From the NCBI GenBank assembly GCA_002308115.1, contig DBVJ01000071.1:1-5456 (forward strand): 5,456 nt of DNA. Reading direction: 5' to 3'. Below the pieces are notes generated by a model. The model worked only from the letters and a program-made list of their open reading frames with translations, was not told the origin of the DNA and did no database searches. This document shows, piece by piece, positions 1 to 5,456 of the stretch. The translations under genes were made by a program, and so were the position numbers. Position 1 is the first letter of the stretch. Each line of letters begins with the position of its first letter. This stretch comes from Lachnospiraceae bacterium UBA1267. Lineage in GTDB: Bacteria; Bacillota; Clostridia; Lachnospirales; Lachnospiraceae.

Positions 1-676
1 CGGCTACGGCCCCTTCCGCTGGTGCTGCCTCTCCCGCGATCCTGAGGATCTCAGAAAGACCGACCGCGCCGCCGCGGATTACATCATCACCCATAACAGG
101 CGCTATCAGGACTACGACAACTATGTCTGGGTACGGGACGCCGAGAAGAACCGGCTGGTCGTCGGCACCCAGTGCCGTATCCTTTATCAGGATGCTTTGG
201 GCCGCATGAACATCGGCCTCAAGTTCAACGAAATGGTCCGGAACGGCGAGATCGGCCCGGTCGTCCTGGGCCGCGACCACCACGACACCGGCGGCACCGA
301 CGCGCCCTTCCGTGAGACTTCCAACATCAAGGACGGCTCGAATCTCATGGCAGACATGGCGACGCAATGCTTCGCCGGCAATGCGGCCCGCGGCATGAGC
401 TGGGTCTCACTTCATAACGGCGGCGGAACAGGCATCGGACGCGCCATCAACGGCGGCTTCGGCCTCGTCCTCGACGGCTCCGAACGTGTCGACCGGATTC
501 TCCGGGAAAGCATCCCCTGGGACGTCATGGTGGGCGTTGCGCGCCGTTCCTGGGCAACGAATGAAAATGCGATGACCACGGCAGCGGAGTACAACGACCT
601 CTACGCCGGACAGGACCACATTACCATGCCGTACCTTGCGGATGAGAAACTGATCGAAGAAGCATTGAAGGCCTGA
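1..676 (+). CDS. hutU: Urocanate hydratase (urocanase), C-terminal part, long form; 5' truncated by window
   Basis: Urocanase adds water to urocanate using tightly bound NAD+ as an electrophile, giving 4-imidazolone-5-propionate in the cytoplasmic histidine-degradation pathway. The frame is open from base 2 to the TGA at 674-676 and encodes the last 224 residues. Recognisable urocanase blocks are GRDHHDTGGTDAPFRET (codons 269-319), then WVSLHNGGGTGIG (codons 401-439) and INGGFGLVLDG (codons 446-478). The wording of these blocks (RDHHD, FRETSN, NGGFGLVLDG) and the tail SWDV/PWDV-GVARR match the long (about 670-residue) clade that includes vertebrate UROC1, rather than the roughly 550-residue Pseudomonas/Bacillus form; this is from memory of the family. 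A Cys codon at 173-175 (GTQCRIL) lies near where the short forms carry their active-site Cys, but only an alignment can say whether it is equivalent. About two thirds of the protein, including much of the NAD-binding part, lies upstream. The gene reads in the same direction as hutI downstream. Confidence 0.95.
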   Translation, partial: GYGPFRWCCLSRDPEDLRKTDRAAADYIITHNRRYQDYDNYVWVRDAEKNRLVVGTQCRILYQDALGRMNIGLKFNEMVRNGEIGPVVLGRDHHDTGGTDAPFRETSNIKDGSNLMADMATQCFAGNAARGMSWVSLHNGGGTGIGRAINGGFGLVLDGSERVDRILRESIPWDVMVGVARRSWATNENAMTTAAEYNDLYAGQDHITMPYLADEKLIEEALKA

Positions 677-732
677 GGCACAGCTGGTCAGGCGGCCGGG
701 AATGCACAGATAATACGGAAAGAGAGACTCTT

Positions 733-1680
733 ATGGACATCAGGAAATTCACAGAATACCGCGACAAGATCCTCGAGAACGTCGGCAAGGTCATCATCGG
801 CAAAGACGAGAAGATCGAGCTGGTGCTCGCGGCCTTCCTTTGCTCCGGGCACGTCCTTCTGGAAGACGTGCCGGGCACCGGAAAGACCATGCTGTTACGC
901 GCATTTGCGAAGACGATCGGCGGCGACTTCAAGCGCATTCAGTTCACCCCCGACCTTCTGCCTTCGGACCTGACCGGCATCCATTTCTACAGCCAGAAGA
1001 GCGGGGAGTTCGAATTCCGCGAAGGCCCGCTGTTTTCCAATCTGGTGCTGGCCGACGAGATCAACCGTGCGACGCCCAGAACGCAGTCCGCGCTTCTGGA
1101 AGCGATGGAAGAGCGGCAGATCACCGTGGACGGCAAAACCATGAAGATCGAAGAACCTTTCATGGTCATGGCCACACAGAACCCGCTGGAATCCTACGGC
1201 ACATTCCCGCTCCCGGAAGCCCAGATGGACCGCTTCTTCATGCGCCTCTCTCTGGGCTATATGGACAGAGAACAGGAAATGGGCGTGCTGTCGCGCGTTT
1301 CCACCGTCGACATCATCAATTCGCTCACGCAGAAAGTGACGCGGGAAGAAACCGAATATGTCCGGAGAGAATATGTCAATGTCCGCATGTCCGAGCCGGT
1401 ACTGGCCTATCTCATGGATATCATCGAAGCCACGAGAAACCATACCAGCTTTGTGACGGGCGTTTCGACCCGCGGCGGCATGGCGCTCTATAAGGCCTCG
1501 CAGGTCATTGCGGCCTTCCGCGGACGGGAATACGTCATTCCGGAAGACGTGAAGTACGTCGCACCCTATGTACTTGCCCACAGACTGACGAGCGGCTCCG
1601 GCACAAGCGCCCGGGAATCGCTCCGCTTCCTTTCAGAAATCCTGGAGACCGTGAAGGTCCCTCTTGAAGAGATCGAATGA
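733..1680 (+). CDS. MoxR-family AAA+ ATPase
   Basis: This is a complete 315-residue MoxR ATPase, the usual length for the family. These hexameric AAA+ proteins are thought to act as chaperones that remodel or activate partner proteins, often VWA-domain proteins, using ATP. Visible motifs are Walker A EDVPGTGKT (residues 44-52), Walker B LVLADEIN (104-111), sensor 1 ATQNP (147-151), the arginine-finger region PEAQMDRF (161-168), and a sensor 2 region GVSTRGG (243-249) where many family members read GASPRA. The C-terminal lid carries VIPEDVKYVAPYVLAHRL (268-285), typical of MoxR. The ATG at 733 follows a purine-rich GGAAAGAGAG (717-726) at 6-base spacing. The stop overlaps the start of the DUF58 gene by 4 bases. 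MoxR next to DUF58 is a classic gene pair, so the partner is probably the next product. The actual client is unknown. No terminator is seen in the 56 bases after hutU, so read-through from the hut operon is plausible. Confidence 0.96.
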   Translation: MDIRKFTEYRDKILENVGKVIIGKDEKIELVLAAFLCSGHVLLEDVPGTGKTMLLRAFAKTIGGDFKRIQFTPDLLPSDLTGIHFYSQKSGEFEFREGPLFSNLVLADEINRATPRTQSALLEAMEERQITVDGKTMKIEEPFMVMATQNPLESYGTFPLPEAQMDRFFMRLSLGYMDREQEMGVLSRVSTVDIINSLTQKVTREETEYVRREYVNVRMSEPVLAYLMDIIEATRNHTSFVTGVSTRGGMALYKASQVIAAFRGREYVIPEDVKYVAPYVLAHRLTSGSGTSARESLRFLSEILETVKVPLEEIE

Positions 1681-2753
1681 TCATTTTTCTGGTGATCCTT
1701 GTCATCATCGCTCTCATCCTGCAGTTTTTTGCCGCCCGGCGCGGCTTCAAAAATCTGGAGGTCTCCGTCAGGCTGGCCTGTGAAGAGGCCGAGCCTGGGG
1801 AAAACTGCGATCTTGCGGTCACCTTTGAAAACCACAGCATTTTCTTCATCCCCTACATCCGCTATGTCATGATCCTTCCGGGCCATGTGACTTCGCCGCT
1901 CGGAAAGGTCTCCGATTACGGCGTCTTCGCAGGCGAGGTCCATCTGAAAGACTCCGTCTGGCTGAAGCCGAAGGAAAAACTGGTGAAGCATTATCCCGTG
2001 AGCGCGGATATGCGCGGACGCTATGTGTTTCAAAGCATCATCGTGGATACCGGCGACTTTCTGGGGCTTAAGAGCACGGCAAAGAAGATCCCCGTCAATC
2101 AGGAAATGGTCGTCTTTCCCCGGAAACTGTCTGTGGACAAGACACCGGAGATCCTGGGCGGCTTCTTGGGCGACCGATCGGTGCGCCGCTTCCTGTTTGA
2201 GGATCCGATCCTGACCGTCGGCTTTCATGAATACACCGGCACCGAACCCATGAAAATGATCTCCTGGACGCGTTCCGCACGTGAAGGGCAGCTCATGGTG
2301 AGAAGACCGGACTATACGATGGAACCCTCCGTGAGCGTGGTGCTCAACATTTCCGGCCCGCAGGAGAGCAAAGAAGACATCGCGCTGCTGGAAGACACCT
2401 TCTCGCTTGCCCGCATGGTCCTCGAGCACCTCAACCAGCAGGGCGTGCAGCATGATTTCCGTATGAATGCAGTGACACTGGGCTCCGTGAGCACCTGGGA
2501 CTATGTGACGGAAGGATTGGGAAAGAAGCATCTTATGAGTCTTCTCGAAGGCCTCGGACGCGCTTCCTATGACACACGATTCTCTTCGAAAGAACTTGTG
2601 GCCAGAGCCGTCATGCACACCGGCGAACAGCGCGGGATCATTTATATCACACCTGGCGCGAACGCGGCGGAAGACCAGGAAGCATTAAGGACTGTAACGC
2701 GTTCCGGCTGCCGGCTTATCATTCTCAAAGGGACGGAGGTGCGTTCATGCTGA
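1677..2753 (+). CDS. DUF58 domain membrane-anchored protein, MoxR partner
   Basis: This 358-residue protein has one hydrophobic helix at its very N terminus (residues 2-19) followed by RR, which suggests a membrane anchor with the bulk of the protein in the cytoplasm. Next comes a beta-rich segment (about 26-140) with the PGE-x-x-D-L-x-V-x-F-E-N pattern common in DUF58 proteins. The DUF58 signature lies at 182-202: GFHEYTGTEPMKMISWTRSAR. It keeps the Y-x-x-G, I-x-W and SAR positions, but GTEPMK replaces the usual GD-x-x-R. The VWA-like region follows; its expected metal-site strand reads VVLNISG (221-227), so the usual Asp of D-x-S-x-S appears to be Asn. DUF58 proteins are usual partners of MoxR ATPases, and their biochemical role is unsettled. 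The ATG at 1677 overlaps the moxR TGA (ATGA), with GAAGAG at 1666-1671 inside moxR as a modest ribosome site. Many relatives have two N-terminal membrane helices; only one is evident here. Confidence 0.9.
   Translation: MIIFLVILVIIALILQFFAARRGFKNLEVSVRLACEEAEPGENCDLAVTFENHSIFFIPYIRYVMILPGHVTSPLGKVSDYGVFAGEVHLKDSVWLKPKEKLVKHYPVSADMRGRYVFQSIIVDTGDFLGLKSTAKKIPVNQEMVVFPRKLSVDKTPEILGGFLGDRSVRRFLFEDPILTVGFHEYTGTEPMKMISWTRSAREGQLMVRRPDYTMEPSVSVVLNISGPQESKEDIALLEDTFSLARMVLEHLNQQGVQHDFRMNAVTLGSVSTWDYVTEGLGKKHLMSLLEGLGRASYDTRFSSKELVARAVMHTGEQRGIIYITPGANAAEDQEALRTVTRSGCRLIILKGTEVRSC
2735..2740 (+). promoter_or_regulatory. Strong ribosome binding site GGAGGT inside the end of the DUF58 gene
   Basis: GGAGGT matches the anti-Shine-Dalgarno end of 16S rRNA and sits 6 bases before the ATG at 2747. 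It fixes that start, even though the start lies inside the last codons of the DUF58 gene, and suggests that translation of the membrane gene is both coupled and independently well initiated. Confidence 0.8.
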
Positions 2754-4009
2754 TCCTCGTCTTTCTGAAAATGCTGGCCGACCTGGGCTTTTACAGTACT
2801 TTCGCGGGCCTTTTGGGCGCGATACCCACAATCGAGATCCAGCCCTTTCTGATCGTGGTCTCGGTTCCGGCGATGGCGCTGGTCTTTACACTGTCGTACC
2901 TTCTCCGGAACAGGAAAACACTTCGTTTCCTGCCGTTCCTTCTCGTACCGCTTGCGGCCTTCCTTCCGGGGTTCAACCTGCCGGCCGCGGTCTTTCTGCT
3001 GCCGATGGTCGTCTATATGGTCATCCTCGCGGCGAAGAAACTGTATGAACCGGACTACCCGAATGCGCGCGATCTTTTCTCGCTCTACTGGAAACTTGCG
3101 ATCGTGGCGCTGATCATTGCAACCTTGTCCGAACTTCTGGGCGGCCAGAAGACACTGAGCAGGGAAACGGTTCCGCTGATCCTTCTCACACTGACTGCGT
3201 CGGTGCTTCTCATGCGGACGCTTCGGCACGAATCCTCCGCCTACAGAAGGCCTTCCGTCGTGCTTCTGAATGTCGGGATCCTCCTTCTCGTTCTGGCCAG
3301 CGCCTTTGTCCTTTCAAATGAACATTTCCAAAACGGTGTGGTCTGGTTCCTCCGGATCATCTCGGCGCCTGTCGTCTATCTTCTGAGTGCGTTTGTCATA
3401 GGGGTCACGAGACTCTTCATGTGGCTTATGAGCCTGCTTCCCTATAACGGCCCTCAGGATGAGATTACGCCTTCGGCCACGGAGGAAACCGCTCCATATG
3501 AGACTTCCGAGACACCGGAAACGGATGTCGTGATCCCGCCCGGCATCGAGCGTGTGCTCACGGTCGTGGCGATCCTGATCACGATACTTGTGATCGTGCT
3601 TTTGATCAGGTGGCTCTTAAGGCACAGAAACCGCTTTTCCGCGCGGAAAGGAAGCGCGGCCGAGGAACGGAGTACTGTATCCGGAAAACCCCGGAAAAGG
3701 GGCTTTTTCGACCGCTCATCGGATCTTTCGATCCGGCGTTCGTATCAGAAATATCTGAAGCAATGTGTGAAAGAAGGGGTTTCGATCCCGATCCACAATA
3801 CTTCGGAAGACGTGGCCCGAAAGACCCGGGGATACTATACGAAGAAAGCGGTGGATGAACTCCGGGACATTTACGTGGCGGCGCGATATGACGGAGAGGG
3901 TAGCCCGGAAGAGGCCAGACGCGCGAAGGAACTTGTCCAGACGATGAAGAGATACCGGGATATTCAGGAGAACCGGACTCAGCCGGAAGAAGCGGACGAA
4001 GAGGACTGA
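2747..4009 (+). CDS. Multi-pass membrane protein with DUF4129-like C-terminal tail (TgpA-like without transglutaminase domain)
   Basis: This is a 420-residue integral membrane protein. Hydrophobic segments are seen at about residues 4-24, 32-53, 59-75, 79-96, 114-131, 141-157, 169-189, 202-229 and 269-291, which makes eight or nine helices. Between the last two lies a short loop (about 233-265) rich in Thr, Glu and Pro, probably outside the cell. After the last helix and the basic stretch RHRNRFSARK comes a soluble tail. Its R-x-SYQKYLKQC (330-340), NTSEDVARK (351-359) and VDELRDIYVAARYDG (369-383) resemble the DUF4129 module (Y-x-x-L, T-x-x-E, Y-x-x-ARY). In TgpA-type proteins encoded next to MoxR and DUF58, multiple helices plus a large extracytoplasmic transglutaminase domain precede DUF4129. 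Here the position of that domain is taken by only about 30 residues, and no Cys/His/Asp catalytic set is visible. The gene overlaps DUF58 by 7 bases. The membrane topology and coupling are clear. The DUF4129 assignment is a pattern match without a profile search, and the function is unknown. Confidence 0.82.
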   Translation: MLILVFLKMLADLGFYSTFAGLLGAIPTIEIQPFLIVVSVPAMALVFTLSYLLRNRKTLRFLPFLLVPLAAFLPGFNLPAAVFLLPMVVYMVILAAKKLYEPDYPNARDLFSLYWKLAIVALIIATLSELLGGQKTLSRETVPLILLTLTASVLLMRTLRHESSAYRRPSVVLLNVGILLLVLASAFVLSNEHFQNGVVWFLRIISAPVVYLLSAFVIGVTRLFMWLMSLLPYNGPQDEITPSATEETAPYETSETPETDVVIPPGIERVLTVVAILITILVIVLLIRWLLRHRNRFSARKGSAAEERSTVSGKPRKRGFFDRSSDLSIRRSYQKYLKQCVKEGVSIPIHNTSEDVARKTRGYYTKKAVDELRDIYVAARYDGEGSPEEARRAKELVQTMKRYRDIQENRTQPEEADEED

Positions 4010-4014
4010 AACAG

Positions 4015-4028
4015 CCGGAGAGATCCGG
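4015..4028 (+). other. Small inverted repeat with GAGA loop before the hutI ribosome site
   Basis: CCGGA (4015-4019) and TCCGG (4024-4028) are perfect complements around a GAGA loop, which fits the GNRA tetraloop class. The 5-bp stem ends four bases before the GGAG of the hutI ribosome site. It has no T-tract, so it is not a terminator. It could be an mRNA processing or translation-tuning hairpin, or chance. Confidence 0.4.
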
Positions 4029-4029
4029 A

Positions 4030-4035
4030 AAGGAG
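4030..4035 (+). promoter_or_regulatory. Ribosome binding site AAGGAG deciding the hutI start
   Basis: AAGGAG ends at 4035. It lies 9 bases before the ATG at 4045 but only 3 bases before the alternative in-frame GTG at 4039. Three bases is too close for normal initiation, so the ATG is preferred. Confidence 0.75.
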
Positions 4036-4044
4036 AGAGTGGAA

Positions 4045-5283
4045 ATGAGAAAGCTGATCGTGAACATCGGCGAACTGGCGACGCCCTTCGGACGGAACGC
4101 CTGGGGAGGCGCGGATCAGAAAAAACGCGTGGAACGCTACCGCCATGCCTGGCTCCTCCTGGAGGACGGCAAGGTGCTTTCTCTGGGAACCGGTGATCCG
4201 GGCGGCATCGCACGCGTTCCGGGAACGGAAATTCTGGACGCGGGCGGACTTCTGGTCACACCCGGCCTCGTCGACGCCCATACGCATCTCATCTTCTGCG
4301 GATACCGGCAAAATGAACTCGCATTAAAGCTTCAGGGCGTTTCGTATCTGGAGATCCTGGCCCGAGGCGGCGGGATCCTGTCCACGGTTTCGGCCACCCG
4401 GCTCGCCGTTAGTGAGGAACTCTTCGAAAAAGCCCGCAAGGATCTGGACGAAATGTTAAAACACGGCGTCACGACCGTGGAGATCAAGAGCGGTTACGGA
4501 CTGGACCGGGAGACTGAGCTCCGGCAGCTCAGGATCATTAAGAGACTGCAAAATGAACTTCCGCAGGACCTCGTGGCGACCTATCTGGGCGCGCACGCAC
4601 TGCCGCCGGAATATAAGGACAACCGGGAGGGATACATTTCCCTGATGTGCGAGGAGATCATCCCGGAGATCGCGCGGGAAGGCCTTGCGGAATTCTGCGA
4701 CGTCTTCTGCGAGAGCGGCGTCTTTACGGCGGAAGAGACGCGCAGGATCCTGGAAGCCGGAAAGAAATATGGTCTTCGGCCGAAGATCCATGCGGACGAG
4801 ATCGACGCGATCGGCGGCTCGGAGCTTTCAAAGGAAGTCGGCGCGGTTTCTTGCGAGCATCTGATCCGGTGCCGGGAAAGCGGCATTGCGGCCATGAAGG
4901 AAGCCGGCACCGTCGCCTGCCTCCTGCCCGCGACGAGTTTCTATCTGGGCGCGGATTACGCGCCGGCGCGCGCGATGATTGAGGCGGGTGTCCCGGTGGC
5001 GATGGCGACGGATTACAATCCCGGCTCCTGCCCCAGCCTGAACCTGCAGTTCGTGATGAACCTGGGTTGTCTCAAATATAAGCTCACCCCTGAGGAAGCG
5101 CTGACCGCCGTGACGCTGAACGCAGCGGCCGCGATCGGCCGAGCAGACCGGCTAGGCTCTCTGGAACCCGGAAAGCAGGCGGATCTCGTCTTGTGGGACG
5201 CGCCGGATCTCGAGTACATTTTCTACCGGATGGGCTCGAACCTTGTAAAGACTGTGATGAAAAACGGAGAAGTGACCGCCTGA
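4045..5283 (+). CDS. hutI: Imidazolonepropionase
   Basis: HutI is a metal-dependent amidohydrolase that opens the ring of 4-imidazolone-5-propionate to N-formimino-L-glutamate, the third step of histidine degradation, in the cytoplasm. It uses the product of HutU. From the ATG at 4045 the protein has 412 residues, normal for the family. Metal-site and catalytic residues are all present: DAHTH (77-81, His79 and His81), KIHADE (247-252, His249 and the catalytic Glu252), EH (His272) and ATDYNPGSCP (321-330, Asp323). Other HutI hallmarks are GGGILSTV (108-115), EIKSGYGLD (146-154) and LGAHALPPEY (181-190). The C-terminal LGSLEPGKQADLVLWD (370-385) closes the amidohydrolase beta-sandwich domain. 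A GTG six bases upstream would add Met-Glu but is poorly spaced from the ribosome site. The gene follows the membrane gene by 35 bases and precedes ackA by 30, with no terminator on either side. Confidence 0.97.
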   Translation: MRKLIVNIGELATPFGRNAWGGADQKKRVERYRHAWLLLEDGKVLSLGTGDPGGIARVPGTEILDAGGLLVTPGLVDAHTHLIFCGYRQNELALKLQGVSYLEILARGGGILSTVSATRLAVSEELFEKARKDLDEMLKHGVTTVEIKSGYGLDRETELRQLRIIKRLQNELPQDLVATYLGAHALPPEYKDNREGYISLMCEEIIPEIAREGLAEFCDVFCESGVFTAEETRRILEAGKKYGLRPKIHADEIDAIGGSELSKEVGAVSCEHLIRCRESGIAAMKEAGTVACLLPATSFYLGADYAPARAMIEAGVPVAMATDYNPGSCPSLNLQFVMNLGCLKYKLTPEEALTAVTLNAAAAIGRADRLGSLEPGKQADLVLWDAPDLEYIFYRMGSNLVKTVMKNGEVTA

Positions 5284-5298
5284 ACGGGCGTATCGATC

Positions 5299-5305
5299 AA
5301 AGGAG
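5299..5305 (+). promoter_or_regulatory. Ribosome binding site AAAGGAG for ackA
   Basis: AAAGGAG lies 8 bases before the ATG at 5314. This is near-ideal spacing and confirms the ackA start. It occupies most of the useful space in the 30-base gap after hutI, leaving no room for a separate promoter unless it lies within hutI. Confidence 0.85.
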
Positions 5306-5313
5306 CAGAAAGA

Positions 5314-5456
5314 ATGAAGATCCTGGTTTTAAACTGCGGCAGCTCGTCCCTCAAGTATCAGCTCGTGGACATGAACGGGGAGGAAGTCCTCGCGAAGGGT
5401 ATCTGCGAGCGCATCGGCATCGAGGGCTCGGTGCTGACCCACAAGCCGACCGGCAA
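5314..5456 (+). CDS. ackA: Acetate kinase, N-terminal part; 3' truncated by window
   Basis: Acetate kinase converts acetyl phosphate and ADP to acetate and ATP, the energy-yielding last step of many fermentations. Only 47 complete codons are present. They begin [17 protein letters not shown], the acetate kinase signature 1 region. Asn7, Ser10, Ser12 and Lys14 match the conserved positions known from Methanosarcina AckA. The later [15 protein letters not shown] (25-39) is also typical of AckA. Butyrate kinase, the close relative, usually starts with NPGSTSTK, so it is less likely. The frame stays open to the window edge. The gene is in line with hutI and separated by 30 bases, which suggests co-expression with histidine catabolism. 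Phosphotransacetylase (pta), the usual AckA partner, is not in the window upstream. Confidence 0.93.
   Translation, partial: MKILVLNCGSSSLKYQLVDMNGEEVLAKGICERIGIEGSVLTHKPTG

Noticed and set aside
677..732. Possible promoter with GATAAT (709-714) before moxR
   Set aside because: No -35-like hexamer is found at 16-18 bases upstream (the bases there are GGTCAG), and the next TTGAAG is about 40 bases away. The match is too weak to report as a promoter.
840..1493. Open frame of 217 codons on the + strand within moxR
   Set aside because: It is a shifted reading of the MoxR gene. Its Arg/His/Gly-rich, low-complexity product shows no motif, while the overlapping frame carries all AAA+ motifs.
895..1581. 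Open frame of 228 codons on the - strand opposite moxR
   Set aside because: It is an antisense shadow of the MoxR gene with no motif and no context.
1566..2618. Open frame of 350 codons on the - strand opposite the DUF58 gene
   Set aside because: It lies entirely antisense to well-supported genes. The His/Arg/Gly-rich composition with no recognisable motif is what the reverse complement of GC-rich coding sequence gives, and it has no fitting ribosome site or neighbours.
4039..4044. GTG at 4039 as the hutI start
   Set aside because: It is only 3 bases from the GGAG of the ribosome site, whereas the ATG at 4045 has 9-base spacing and gives the usual MRKL-like N terminus.
5284..5313. Palindrome ATCGAT between hutI and ackA as an operator
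   Set aside because: It is a six-base palindrome expected by chance, with no extended symmetry around it.

Overview
The window is a compact run of six genes, all on the + strand, with no gap longer than 56 bases: the 3' end of urocanate hydratase (hutU), a MoxR-type AAA+ ATPase, a DUF58 protein, a multi-pass membrane protein with a DUF4129-like tail, a complete imidazolonepropionase (hutI), and the 5' end of acetate kinase (ackA). No RNA gene, insertion sequence, CRISPR array or clear intrinsic terminator is visible between genes.

The source is most likely an anaerobic, amino-acid-fermenting bacterium with moderately high GC (about 55-60 % by eye). A Bacillota/Clostridia-type organism fits best. 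Shine-Dalgarno sites are strong (AAAGGAG, GGAGGT, AAGGAG). The urocanase is the long, eukaryote-like form also common in gut anaerobes. AckA sits directly after the histidine genes. The genus cannot be fixed from this sequence.

Layout. Positions 1-676 hold the C-terminal third of HutU. After 56 bases, positions 733-4009 form a tight three-gene block (moxR, DUF58, membrane/DUF4129) whose members overlap by 4 and 7 bases, so they are almost certainly translationally coupled. After 35 bases, hutI (4045-5283) follows. After another 30 bases ackA begins at 5314 and runs off the window.

How they work together. HutU and HutI catalyse the second and third steps of histidine degradation (urocanate to imidazolone propionate to N-formimino-glutamate). 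Acetate kinase would give ATP from acetyl phosphate made when the resulting glutamate is fermented. The MoxR/DUF58/membrane trio is a widespread but poorly understood chaperone-like ATPase module thought to act at the membrane. Here it sits between two consecutive hut enzymes, and its membrane partner has no transglutaminase domain. This placement is the most unusual aspect of the window.
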